A DNA stretch of 64,000 nucleotides from Candidatus Gastranaerophilales bacterium (GTDB taxonomy: Bacteria > Cyanobacteriota > Vampirovibrionia > Gastranaerophilales > CAJFVJ01): the NCBI GenBank assembly GCA_944323485.1, contig CALUSR010000005.1:62001-126000 (forward strand), in the 5' to 3' direction. A model generated the notes under the pieces. It did not search any database, had not been told where the DNA came from, and saw only the letters and a program-made list of their open reading frames with translations. Shown piece by piece: positions 26,575-34,975 of the stretch. Position 1 is the stretch's first letter. Each line of letters opens with the position of its first letter. The position numbers were made by a program, and so were the translations under genes.

Positions 26575-27609
26575 TTAGTCATCATCTTCATCAGAAGATT
26601 TTTTCTTTTTTCTTTTCTTAGGTTTTGCCCTTTTTTTGTATGCCTCGGCAGCTCTTTCATCATCTCGTTTCTGAGTTGCAACAGCACCATAAGCCTGAGT
26701 ATACGCAGCAGTAGTCATAGGCAAAATTAATCCGGCAACTATTGAGCTGATGATTATCTCAGTCAAGACATTTGATATTTCAAAAAACATATCAGTATCA
26801 GACTTGAGCAAATCTGCAACCGGCGCAAACGCATTTGGAGCAGTGAAAATCACACGAAGCAATGCTTCTATCGGATTTGATAAATAGGACGCCGCTGAAA
26901 ATTTTTGAAAAAGATAAACAATCCCTGAAGGAATAGCAACTCCTGTAATCAACCCGAGAAACAGAGCGAGAAAAACAAACGTCCAAAACCTGCCTCTGAC
27001 CATAGAAACGCTTTTCTTCAAAGTATCAAAAGCAGATAAACCTTCTTCAAAACAAAAAACCTGAAACCCGAGACTCAGATATACTGATATTATTGCAAGA
27101 GCAAGCAAAGCAATCAGCTCAAAACAAACAAAAGCAATAACCTGCCCGTTTGCATCCATCGGAATCAAAAAAACAATACATGGCAATGATAACAAAACAA
27201 GCCATATCAAAGAGATATAGAATAAAAATAAAATATAGGTCTTAGATCGCAGATTCACAGGTTCATTATATAGTTTCAAATCTTTAACTGTCTTATCCTT
27301 CAAAAGAGTATGAATCAATGAATTCAGGGACACCATCTTAACAAGATAATCCCAAAAAGCACGAAGAAAAACCGCAAACCCCGGAGTAACAAGAATTACG
27401 AGAATAAAGAACAAAATAAATGTGTTTGACAAAAACTCATGCATCTCTGATATCTTGAATACATTCTTTGAATAATAATATGTTGCCGCCAATATCAGAT
27501 AAATTCCAAGAACCTGTCCCCATACCGGGAAAAACATTACCCTGAGCATAATAAACATATTCTTCAGATACAGCCATATTGAACGAAAAACTATTTTGAA
27601 TATATTCAT
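26575..27609 (-). CDS. Multi-pass membrane protein with charged Lys/Asp tail
   Basis: The 344-residue protein has about six hydrophobic segments (about 20-45, 45-80, 125-165, 170-200, 205-235, 275-300) and a cytoplasmic C-terminal tail that is almost all charged (KKRAKPKKRKKKKSSDEDDD). It has the overall look of the DUF4013-like proteins at 31.5-35.8 kb but is longer, and direct similarity is not convincing by eye. It starts 10 nt after the sensor-kinase gene and is very likely co-transcribed with it, so it may be the kinase's partner or output. Function unknown. Confidence 0.75.
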   Translation of the reverse strand: MNIFKIVFRSIWLYLKNMFIMLRVMFFPVWGQVLGIYLILAATYYYSKNVFKISEMHEFLSNTFILFFILVILVTPGFAVFLRAFWDYLVKMVSLNSLIHTLLKDKTVKDLKLYNEPVNLRSKTYILFLFYISLIWLVLLSLPCIVFLIPMDANGQVIAFVCFELIALLALAIISVYLSLGFQVFCFEEGLSAFDTLKKSVSMVRGRFWTFVFLALFLGLITGVAIPSGIVYLFQKFSAASYLSNPIEALLRVIFTAPNAFAPVADLLKSDTDMFFEISNVLTEIIISSIVAGLILPMTTAAYTQAYGAVATQKRDDERAAEAYKKRAKPKKRKKKKSSDEDDD

Positions 27610-27619
27610 CTCTCTATCC

Positions 27620-28903
27620 TTACAAAACCTGCTTCAACGGTATTTCAAAAATAAAAGTTGACCCCTCATCGAGTTTGCTCTCAAGCCATATTTTTCCGCC
27701 ATGCATCTCAACAAACTCTTTTGTAATCGTTAGCCCGAGTCCGGTTGAACTTTCTGTTTTCGTATAAATATTTTCAATCTGCTGGAATTTTTCAAATATT
27801 TTTTCAAAGTCTTCCTCTGATATGCCTATGCCATTATCCTGAACAGAAACCCGAAGCATCTTTTCATCAAAAGAAAAAGAAATTTTTATTATTCCGCCTT
27901 TATTATTATACTTTATTGCATTACTCAACAAATTGTATACTATCTGTTGAAATTTTTTAAAATCAGCACAAATTTGAACACTTGATTGAGGATAACTTCT
28001 TTCTATAGATATATTTTTTTTCTCGGCAAGTGTTCTCACAACATTTAACACTTCGTCAATCGATGATTTTACATCAAAATTCATACAATTCAGGGACATT
28101 TGTTTTGACTCAATTTTTGACATATCAAGTATCCCGTTCAACAGCCCGAGAAGATGGACGGCGCCTGAGTTTATTTCCTTCACATATTCTGCCTGCTTTT
28201 CGTTCAATTTGCCAAAAATCTCCGCCATCAATGCGTCAGAAAAACCTATAATCGCAGTCAGGGGAGTTCTTAGTTCATGGGATACATTTGCAAGAAAGTC
28301 ATCTTTTATTTTTGATGTTTCAAGAATTTGTCTGTTCTGCTCTTCGATAATCTTCTGAGCTTTTGCTCGTTCTGAAATATTCTCCTGCAGAATTTTCACT
28401 TGCATTTTGAATACATCCGAGAGTTCTGCATCCTTGATAATATAAGCTACAACAGAAGAAAAAGCGTCAGCTATCCTGATATCTTCCTGCACAAACTGTT
28501 CAGAACCGTATTTTTCAAGAACAAGAATACCGAATACGGAATTTCTTATGCGAAGAGGGGATACAAGATAAGATTTTTGTTCTACAGTAGAATGTTTGAA
28601 AAACTTTGAAAAAATGCTATCTGCCTCCTGCTCAATAAAAGACTTTTTTTCTGAAATCATGCGGCTTATGCGTGCAGAAAGTTCTATATTCTGAAAAAGA
28701 TTTTTATCAACATCTTTTTCGCCAAAATGATATTTCAAACTCATTCCGTTCGGATTCAGAAAAAAGATATACGCAGCTTCATTTTTGAATATTGACCGTA
28801 TTTCTTCAAATATTTCAGATATAACTTTGTCTGACTCTGAACCTAAATTTAAAACCGACGCTACTCCATCGAGAGCTCTTTGATATTTATTATTTAAAAA
28901 CAT
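27620..28903 (-). CDS. GAF-domain sensor histidine kinase
   Basis: The 427-residue protein has no membrane segment. It consists of a GAF domain at about 15-155, a coiled coil at 160-200, and HisKA with the phospho-acceptor His209 in NVSHELRTPLTAI. The HATPase domain shows its N-box LLSNAIKYN (around 324-332), DNGIG (356-360) and STGLGLT (386-392). It autophosphorylates in response to a small ligand or redox cue sensed by the GAF domain. No response regulator is encoded nearby, so the partner is elsewhere. The next gene, a membrane protein, follows after 10 nt. Confidence 0.92.
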   Translation of the reverse strand: MFLNNKYQRALDGVASVLNLGSESDKVISEIFEEIRSIFKNEAAYIFFLNPNGMSLKYHFGEKDVDKNLFQNIELSARISRMISEKKSFIEQEADSIFSKFFKHSTVEQKSYLVSPLRIRNSVFGILVLEKYGSEQFVQEDIRIADAFSSVVAYIIKDAELSDVFKMQVKILQENISERAKAQKIIEEQNRQILETSKIKDDFLANVSHELRTPLTAIIGFSDALMAEIFGKLNEKQAEYVKEINSGAVHLLGLLNGILDMSKIESKQMSLNCMNFDVKSSIDEVLNVVRTLAEKKNISIERSYPQSSVQICADFKKFQQIVYNLLSNAIKYNNKGGIIKISFSFDEKMLRVSVQDNGIGISEEDFEKIFEKFQQIENIYTKTESSTGLGLTITKEFVEMHGGKIWLESKLDEGSTFIFEIPLKQVL

Positions 28904-28974
28904 TTGCTTTTTCTCTGTTGAATAACTAGAATTATTATAGCGTTAAATTCTTTTTTTATTCAAAAACTTTACAT

Positions 28975-29139
28975 ATGATAGGTCTTGCTTTTTCTTTAAT
29001 ATTCCCATTGTTCTTGGGACTTGTATTAGGAAGCTCTTTTGATAAAGTTCACTCCGCAAAATTTCCTATAGGAACTGTTATCGGAGGTTTTATCGGGATG
29101 GCATCAGGCATATACAATCTTTATAAAAGTTATAAATAA
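28975..29139 (+). CDS. AtpZ/AtpI-like small membrane protein, 54 residues
   Basis: The ORF starting MIGLAFSLIFPLFLGLVLGS encodes two membrane segments (about 3-19 and 31-47) and ends GGFIGMASGIYNLYKSYK. This two-helix form with GxxxG and a terminal aromatic-Lys motif resembles the AtpZ/AtpI family that helps assemble the ATP synthase rotor. No atp genes are nearby, so the assignment is by resemblance only. It precedes ribE by 36 nt on the same strand. Confidence 0.6.
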   Translation: MIGLAFSLIFPLFLGLVLGSSFDKVHSAKFPIGTVIGGFIGMASGIYNLYKSYK

Positions 29140-29175
29140 ATTATCATAAAGCATTTTTTATGCTACTCTGTATTT

Positions 29176-29811
29176 ATGTTCACAGGGATAATAGAAGAAG
29201 TCGGAACAGTTTCGTCGTTCAAAAAAAATTCATCGGGAGCTGAAATAGAAATATCTTGCGACAAGATACTTGAAGATATTTCTATTGGTGATAGTATTGC
29301 TGTTTCTGGAGCATGTCAGACTGTTATAAAATTTGATAAAACATCTTTCACCGTTCAAGCATCAAATGAAACTCTCAGATGTACGAATTTTGAAAAATTT
29401 TTCATCGGGAAAAAAGTCAATCTTGAAAGAGCTCTGACTCTTTCATCACGTCTTGGTGGGCATATTGTTTACGGACATGTTGATACAACTGCAAAATTTT
29501 TGGATAAAATATCAGATGGTATCTCCGATATCTACAAATTTTATGTATCGGATGAAAACGCCAGATATCTAATCAAAAAAGGCTCTGTATGCATAGATGG
29601 AATAAGTCTTACAATAGCTGATGTAAAAGATGGTATATTCAGTGTTTTTGTAATTCCCCATACATCGGAAAATACAACTTTAAAATACTTAAAAAATAAT
29701 GATTATGTAAATATAGAAACTGATATAATAGCAAAATATACTGAACAGTTTATGAAACCTGATGAGAAAACAAGCTTATCTCTTGAATTTTTGAAAGAAA
29801 ACGGTTTTTAA
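29176..29811 (+). CDS. ribE: Riboflavin synthase, alpha chain
   Basis: The 211-residue protein has two lumazine-binding halves. The first begins MFTGIIEEVGTVSS, with SGACQTV and NLERALTLSSRLGGHIVYGHVD; the second has KGSVCIDGISLTIADV and VIPHTSENTTL. The enzyme dismutates two 6,7-dimethyl-8-ribityllumazine molecules to riboflavin. It is first in a ribE-ribBA-ribH operon. No Shine-Dalgarno is obvious and no FMN riboswitch fits in the 36 nt upstream. Confidence 0.95.
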   Translation: MFTGIIEEVGTVSSFKKNSSGAEIEISCDKILEDISIGDSIAVSGACQTVIKFDKTSFTVQASNETLRCTNFEKFFIGKKVNLERALTLSSRLGGHIVYGHVDTTAKFLDKISDGISDIYKFYVSDENARYLIKKGSVCIDGISLTIADVKDGIFSVFVIPHTSENTTLKYLKNNDYVNIETDIIAKYTEQFMKPDEKTSLSLEFLKENGF

Positions 29812-29826
29812 GAATCGAGGCATAAT

Positions 29827-31047
29827 ATGGAAGAAAAGCAAATATTTGACAGAGTAGAAGATGCAATAGAAGACATAAAACAAGGCAGGATGATTATCAT
29901 CGCAGATGATGAAAACAGAGAGAATGAGGGAGATCTTGCCTGTGCCGCAGAATTGATTACTCCTGAAACGGTAAATTTCATGGTAACCGAGGCAAGAGGT
30001 GTTCTCTGTCTGTCAATGACAGAAGAAAAAGCACATGAACTAGACCTGCATCAGATGGTAGAAAATAATACATCGGAACTGACAACAGCCTTTACGGTAA
30101 GCATTGATGCATCAAGAAAGTTTGGAGTAACAACAGGTGTATCGGCAAGCGATAGAGCCACAACCATAAAAATAGCAACCGAAGACAGGGCAAAACCTGA
30201 TGATCTAAGACGCCCAGGGCATATTTTTCCGCTTGTTGCCAAAAAAGGCGGGGTGCTGAAAAGAGTCGGACAAACGGAAGCAAGTGTTGATATAGCCCGT
30301 CTTGCCGGACTCAAACCGATGGGCGTAATATGTGAAATTATGAACCCTGACGGAACAATGGCAAGAAGAAATGATCTCCGAAAATTTGCAGATAAACACG
30401 GACTCAAATTCATCACTGTTGCCCAGCTGATTTCTTATCGTCTGAAACATGAAAGTTTTGTAAGAAAAGAAGCGGAAGCAATGTTACCGACGGCATACGG
30501 AACATTCAAAATGTACGGATACAGAAATATCCTTGATAACACCGAGCATGTCGCACTCGTCAAAGGAGAAGGGGAAAACCATACTGGAGAAATACCTTAT
30601 GTAAGAATGCACAGCGAATGTCTGACGGGTGATGCGCTCCACAGCTTAAAGTGTGACTGCGGAGAACAGCTGCAGAATGCAATGAAATTTATCAACGAAA
30701 AAGGATATGGTGCCGTTGTTTATCTCAGGTCGCATGAAGGAAGAGGTATCGGGCTGATTAATAAAATTAAAGCTTATGCCCTTCAGGAAAAAGGCAGAGA
30801 TACAATAGAGGCAAACATTGAACTCGGTTTTGCACCTGATTTGAGAGATTATGGAATAGGTGCCCAAATCTTGAGAGACTTAGGGTTTACCAAAATAAAC
30901 CTCATCACAAATAACCCCAAAAAGATTGTAGGACTTGAAGGGTATGATTTAGAGATAAACGATACGGTTCATCTGCCTACATCAATCAATAAATACAACG
31001 AAAAATATATAAATACAAAACGTGAAAAAATGCATCACACTATTTAG
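29827..31047 (+). CDS. ribBA: Bifunctional DHBP synthase / GTP cyclohydrolase II
   Basis: In this 406-residue protein residues 1-205 are RibB (3,4-dihydroxy-2-butanone-4-phosphate synthase: [42 protein letters not shown]). Residues about 207-406 are RibA ([21 protein letters not shown] with the zinc cysteines, then [10 protein letters not shown] and [11 protein letters not shown]). The fusion makes both entry substrates of riboflavin synthesis from ribulose-5-phosphate and GTP. The ribosome site GAGG lies 8-9 nt upstream, and the gene is 15 nt after ribE. Confidence 0.96.
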   Translation: MEEKQIFDRVEDAIEDIKQGRMIIIADDENRENEGDLACAAELITPETVNFMVTEARGVLCLSMTEEKAHELDLHQMVENNTSELTTAFTVSIDASRKFGVTTGVSASDRATTIKIATEDRAKPDDLRRPGHIFPLVAKKGGVLKRVGQTEASVDIARLAGLKPMGVICEIMNPDGTMARRNDLRKFADKHGLKFITVAQLISYRLKHESFVRKEAEAMLPTAYGTFKMYGYRNILDNTEHVALVKGEGENHTGEIPYVRMHSECLTGDALHSLKCDCGEQLQNAMKFINEKGYGAVVYLRSHEGRGIGLINKIKAYALQEKGRDTIEANIELGFAPDLRDYGIGAQILRDLGFTKINLITNNPKKIVGLEGYDLEINDTVHLPTSINKYNEKYINTKREKMHHTI

Positions 31048-31058
31048 GAGAATTAAAG

Positions 31059-31523
31059 ATGATAAAAATAATTCAAGGCAATCTGGTTGCTCAGGATGAT
31101 AAATATGCAATAGTTATTGCAAGATTCAATGACTTTATCGGCTCAAAACTGCTTGAAGGATGTGTTGACGCACTAAAAAGACATGGCGTTGACGATGAAA
31201 ACATTGAAGTTGTCTGGGTACCTGGAGCTTTTGAAATACCTCTTGTTGCAAAAAAGCTGGCAAAATCTTCAAAATACAGTGCAGTCATTACTCTTGGAGC
31301 GGTAATAAAAGGTTCTACTCCTCACTTTGATTATGTATCCGCTGAAGTATCAAAAGGAGTTGCTCAGGTGGCTCTTCAATCAGATATTCCTGTAATCTTC
31401 GGAGTTTTAACAACTGATAATATAGAACAAGCAATAGAAAGAGCAGGCACAAAAGCCGGCAATAAAGGCGCAGACGCTGCCAAAACAGCAATTGAAATGG
31501 TCAATTTGATTAAGGAGTTATAA
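31059..31523 (+). CDS. ribH: 6,7-dimethyl-8-ribityllumazine synthase
   Basis: The 154-residue protein has the RibH landmarks [44 protein letters not shown] and [12 protein letters not shown]. It condenses the RibB product with the pyrimidine from the RibA branch and typically forms large icosahedral or pentameric shells. GGAG is 8 nt before the ATG. Its stop codon shares one base with the start of the first DUF4013-like gene. Confidence 0.96.
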   Translation: MIKIIQGNLVAQDDKYAIVIARFNDFIGSKLLEGCVDALKRHGVDDENIEVVWVPGAFEIPLVAKKLAKSSKYSAVITLGAVIKGSTPHFDYVSAEVSKGVAQVALQSDIPVIFGVLTTDNIEQAIERAGTKAGNKGADAAKTAIEMVNLIKEL

Positions 31524-32275
31524 TGAAAACAAGTTTTCTTGAAGCATTTACGGCACCGTTAAAAGAACCGAGAGGTATAGGCAAACTCTTGTTCGGCGGT
31601 TTTCTCATGATTTTGAGCAGTATACTTATGCTAAACTGGGGAGAATTTTTCAAACTCGGAAAAGACTACGAGTATATTTTCTCTATTTTATTTCTGATAG
31701 GGCTTTTTATACAGTTTATTCCCCTCGGATATTGTGTTAAATCAGCACATGAATGTATTCAGGATGAATTTTTGATAATGCCCGAGTGGAGTAATATCGG
31801 GGAATATCTTGCAAGAGGAATAATTTCGGCGATTATACTTTTTATATACGCAATTCCCTTCTTTATCCTTGCATTTCTGGGAGGTATTTTAATAGTAACA
31901 CTCGGGGTAAACCCTATTTTAATATACCTTTTGTTGTTCTTCGTAAGCTGCCTTGAAGTAATGATTGTTTCAACGGTGCTTATGTTCTATTTCAAAGATA
32001 TGAAATTTACGGATGCTTTCAGGCTCGTTGCGATATTCAAAGTATTCTGCCGAAACATCAAAACGATATTTCTCATATTCCTGCACCTGTTCTGTCTGGC
32101 GTTATTTTCGTTTGTTCTTACGCTTGCATCAGCAATAACAATCATCGGGATACTGCTTATTCCTTCAATATCACTCCTTTCTACAATAGCCTCATTCTAC
32201 ATCATAGCAAAAGAGGGAAGAGATATTTTGTGGAACGAAAATATGTGGGGAGTTAATGAAGAAAAAGAAGAATGA
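31523..32275 (+). CDS. DUF4013-like membrane protein 1
   Basis: The 250-residue protein has about six hydrophobic segments and a soluble loop after the second helix of the form GYxxKxAHExIQDEFLIMPEW, the pattern of DUF4013 proteins. It is the first of five related genes in a row. Its start overlaps the ribH stop by one base (TAATG), so it is translated from the riboflavin operon transcript. The link to riboflavin could be by position only. No catalytic motif is seen. Confidence 0.8.
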   Translation: MKTSFLEAFTAPLKEPRGIGKLLFGGFLMILSSILMLNWGEFFKLGKDYEYIFSILFLIGLFIQFIPLGYCVKSAHECIQDEFLIMPEWSNIGEYLARGIISAIILFIYAIPFFILAFLGGILIVTLGVNPILIYLLLFFVSCLEVMIVSTVLMFYFKDMKFTDAFRLVAIFKVFCRNIKTIFLIFLHLFCLALFSFVLTLASAITIIGILLIPSISLLSTIASFYIIAKEGRDILWNENMWGVNEEKEE

Positions 32276-33030
32276 TGAGAGAATATTTTTGGGATGCTCT
32301 TATATTCCCCTTCTTCGAGAAAAACGGTATTAAAAGTTTTTTGATGTTTCTGGTTCTTTCGGCGATATGTTCTGGTATCGCTGTTCTTTTTAGAGGTAAT
32401 CAAATCATATATTGGATAATGGCAATAATTGTTATTATATATTCGTTTGGATACCTGACAATACTTGCTCACAACAAAATAAATAACAAAGAAGAAATTA
32501 TCCCGAGATGGAACAATTTCCGAGAATTTTTCAAAAAAGGATTTTTAACAGTAACTATAATATTAATATATGTAATCGTTATGGCTTCGGTGTTTTCTGC
32601 ATTATTTGTCTGTATAGCTTTGTTGCTATGGTGTATCAAACTTACTTCTTCTATTATTATTTTCTTAATATTTTTATTTTATTTTGAAACTATATCTCTG
32701 TTTATGCTTTTATTTTTACCCATAGTACATGTGTTTTATGCGCAAAATATGAAAAGTTTAGATGCTTTTAGACTAAAAAAAATATTCTCTCTCGTTTTTA
32801 GGAATATTCCTGTATTGTTGTTGATGTATCTAAATATTGGAATACTATACATTCCATATATGCTCTGCAAAGAAGTAACTAAAGGAATAGTATTGAATAT
32901 AACCGTTACTATCCCTGAGACAATAATCTATTTATATGTCATGGCAAGCATTGTTTATCTATCGGCATCCTATGGACGGGAGCTGCTAATCAAAGAAAAG
33001 ATACTAAAAACTATCGACCAACAGCCTTAG
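32272..33030 (+). CDS. DUF4013-like membrane protein 2
   Basis: The 252-residue protein is the second of five. It begins FWDALIFPFFEKNGIKSFL, and the loop after helix 2 is GYLTILAHNKINNKEEIIPRW. It overlaps gene 1 by 4 nt (ATGA), implying coupled translation. It is clearly closest to gene 3 (WDALIFPF and HNKINxKEExIPxW in both). Function unknown. Confidence 0.8.
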   Translation: MMREYFWDALIFPFFEKNGIKSFLMFLVLSAICSGIAVLFRGNQIIYWIMAIIVIIYSFGYLTILAHNKINNKEEIIPRWNNFREFFKKGFLTVTIILIYVIVMASVFSALFVCIALLLWCIKLTSSIIIFLIFLFYFETISLFMLLFLPIVHVFYAQNMKSLDAFRLKKIFSLVFRNIPVLLLMYLNIGILYIPYMLCKEVTKGIVLNITVTIPETIIYLYVMASIVYLSASYGRELLIKEKILKTIDQQP

Positions 33031-33038
33031 AAAACGGT

Positions 33039-33151
33039 TTATATAACAAATTCCGCCCCAAATGTTCAAAACAACGTCATACTGAGCGTTAGCGAAGTAT
33101 CTAAACAAAAAAGATTCTTCGGGCTAAAGCCTTCAGAATGACGGACTTTTA
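33039..33151 (+). repeat. Dispersed intergenic palindromic repeat, copy 1
   Basis: About 113 bp matches the reverse complement of 47243-47356 with scattered changes. Its core GTCATACTGAG ... AATGAC is an imperfect palindrome around AAACAAAAAAGATTCTTC, so the transcript can fold. It is the style of REP/MITE-like elements carrying GTCATTCTGA...GAAGAATCT that occur in many bacteria. Confidence 0.8.
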
Positions 33152-33180
33152 ATATAAATCCTTAGAAAATATCTGAAATA

Positions 33181-33209
33181 TTCCACAGGAAAATAGAAAA
33201 TGTTATAAC
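33181..33209 (+). promoter_or_regulatory. Promoter-like TTCCAC-N17-TATAAC before DUF4013-like gene 3
   Basis: TTCCAC (33181-33186) and TATAAC (33204-33209) are separated by 17 nt. The same arrangement and local sequence recur at 34047-34075 behind this gene, as if a gene-plus-promoter unit had been duplicated. ATTCCACAG also pairs with CTGTGGAAT at 33220-33228. Confidence 0.4.
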
Positions 33210-33262
33210 TCTGTGGATTCTGTGGAATAAAAAAATAGTTAGATACCTGATGGAGAATATAA

Positions 33263-34009
33263 ATGCTTATTTGGGATGCTTTGATATTTCCTTTCAAAGA
33301 AAAAAACAGTCTTAAAGACTTTTTGCCGTTTATCATTATTGCTTGTATATGTTTATGTTTTAGCACATCTCCTGCATTAGAGAGTTTTATAAAAGGACTT
33401 CCGTTGGTAGGTTCGATATTATGCTCGATAATAGTTTATATTATATGCTCTTTATACCCTACCGGTTATCTGATTGTGCTCTGCCATAACAAAATAAATG
33501 ATAAAGAAGAAGTTATCCCCAAGTGGTACAATTTCATTAATTTTAGTATGAAAGGATTTTCAATAGTAATTATAACTCACATATATCTCTTCCTTTTCTC
33601 GATAATATTATTTCTCATAGTTCTGATTGCAATAGCTATTGGAGTAGTGTTTCCCGTATTGTCTGCATTTAAAGACTTAATATTTATATTATTAGTTATT
33701 ATGTCAGGAATTCTTCTTATTTCAATTTTATTGATAGTAACTATGGCTTATGCCGAAAATTTTGATTTTTCAGACGCATTCTGCATATATAATATTTCCT
33801 CTACCATAAGCAGAAATATTCCTGCGTTGTTATTGTTATATTTCAATATTGGAATACTATTCCTTCTCTTTGCAATCGTATCCATAATATTTTGGTATAT
33901 AATCAAAGTAGAAATAGTCAATTCATTGGTTTTCTCTTTAATATGGTCTTATTTCAGTTCTTGTGTTGCTTATCTGGCAGCGAGCTATTACTTAAAGAAA
34001 ATATGCTAA
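33263..34009 (+). CDS. DUF4013-like membrane protein 3, altered C terminus
   Basis: The 248-residue protein is most like gene 2 (LIWDALIFPF, GYLIVLCHNKINDKEEVIPKW). It ends abruptly in ASYYLKKIC, where gene 2 continues ASYGRELLIKEKILKTIDQQ. The missing tail is encoded in another frame just past that point (SELLLKENMLKIS), which indicates a small deletion that changed the frame at the 3' end. Only the last about 15 residues are affected, so the protein may still work. Confidence 0.75.
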   Translation: MLIWDALIFPFKEKNSLKDFLPFIIIACICLCFSTSPALESFIKGLPLVGSILCSIIVYIICSLYPTGYLIVLCHNKINDKEEVIPKWYNFINFSMKGFSIVIITHIYLFLFSIILFLIVLIAIAIGVVFPVLSAFKDLIFILLVIMSGILLISILLIVTMAYAENFDFSDAFCIYNISSTISRNIPALLLLYFNIGILFLLFAIVSIIFWYIIKVEIVNSLVFSLIWSYFSSCVAYLAASYYLKKIC

Positions 34010-34046
34010 AAATATCGACCAATAGTTCTAAAAAACACGAAAAACA

Positions 34047-34075
34047 TTCCACAAAAATAAAAACAATGTTATAAT
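34047..34075 (+). promoter_or_regulatory. Promoter-like TTCCAC-N17-TATAAT before DUF4013-like gene 4
   Basis: TTCCAC (34047-34052) and TATAAT (34070-34075) are 17 nt apart, with sequence related to 33181-33209. A terminator-like hairpin lies between this element and the gene at 34211. Confidence 0.4.
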
Positions 34076-34132
34076 CACCTTGTTTTTATACAAATAAGGT
34101 TAAAAAATTGTTTCTGGAATATGGAAAATTTT

Positions 34133-34176
34133 GAAAAATCATCTCTCAATTTTTTGAGAAATGATTTTTTGTTTTC
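34133..34176 (+). terminator. Terminator-like hairpin in the leader of DUF4013-like gene 4
   Basis: AAAATCATctCTCAA pairs with TTGAGaaATGATTTTTT, with a 2x2 internal loop and a 4-nt loop, followed by TTTTTTG. It could end the upstream transcript or attenuate gene 4. Confidence 0.55.
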
Positions 34177-34210
34177 ATGACAAATAACCTGAAGATGGAG
34201 AAGAAAAAAA

Positions 34211-34975
34211 ATGTTATTAAACTTTGATGATATAAAAAAATCGTTCACTTTTGCTATTAAAGAAAAGGACTTTGCCCTAAACCTTGTAATAGGAGGTATA
34301 CTCTATCTGATAACCGGATGCCTGCAGCAAGTGATGAAAATCAATAAAAATATACTTGAAAATACTCCTGAAATATTGGTTGTAGTAGTTATCTTTATTC
34401 TAATCAGCCTTATTTTGAATATATTCACAAACGGTTATCCTCTCGTCTGTGCAAATAACTATTTGCACAAAAGAAAACCTGTTATGCCAAGATGGTCAAA
34501 TATTTCAGGAATTATGCTCACGGGATTGAAAGCCACAATCATCAGCATTCTCTATTATATTCCATCGCTGGCGCTGATTGCTATTTCTGCAATGATTACA
34601 CTGCTGCTGAACCAGCCGAATCTCATTATTCTGCTTCTTCCGGTCAATCTGGTTGTCATAATAACAAGTTTATTCTTCATGTTTATGGCGATGATTATAT
34701 TTCTCAAAAGATTGTCAATAACTGACGCACTTGATTTCAGCTTAATCTCAAAAATTCTCTCACAATATCTGGTTGATTTATTTTTGCTGATACTTGTTAT
34801 GTTAGGTATTTCTCTGCTTATCGGTCTGCTCAGCTTTCTTCTGTGTATTACCTGCGTAGGCATTATACTGATTCCGTTCATAACATTTTACTCTCAACTT
34901 GTATTTACAAACATTATGGCTCAATTCTATGAAAAAATTTTTCAGCCTAAATCTCAAAAAGAGGAAATAGAATAA
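34211..34975 (+). CDS. DUF4013-like membrane protein 4
   Basis: The 254-residue protein has six hydrophobic segments. The loop GYPLVCANNYLHKRKPVMPRW after helix 2 marks the same family. AUG is preceded by GGAGAAG. It is separated from gene 3 by about 200 bp with its own promoter-like element and hairpin. It overlaps gene 5 by one base. Function unknown. Confidence 0.8.
   Translation: MLLNFDDIKKSFTFAIKEKDFALNLVIGGILYLITGCLQQVMKINKNILENTPEILVVVVIFILISLILNIFTNGYPLVCANNYLHKRKPVMPRWSNISGIMLTGLKATIISILYYIPSLALIAISAMITLLLNQPNLIILLLPVNLVVIITSLFFMFMAMIIFLKRLSITDALDFSLISKILSQYLVDLFLLILVMLGISLLIGLLSFLLCITCVGIILIPFITFYSQLVFTNIMAQFYEKIFQPKSQKEEIE

Noticed and set aside
29140-29175. FMN riboswitch before ribE
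   Set aside because: The gap is only 36 nt and has none of the conserved FMN aptamer elements.
33892-34074. Separate ORF of 60 codons after DUF4013-like gene 3
   Set aside because: Its end matches the lost tail of gene 3, so it is the displaced frame of that gene and not a new gene.
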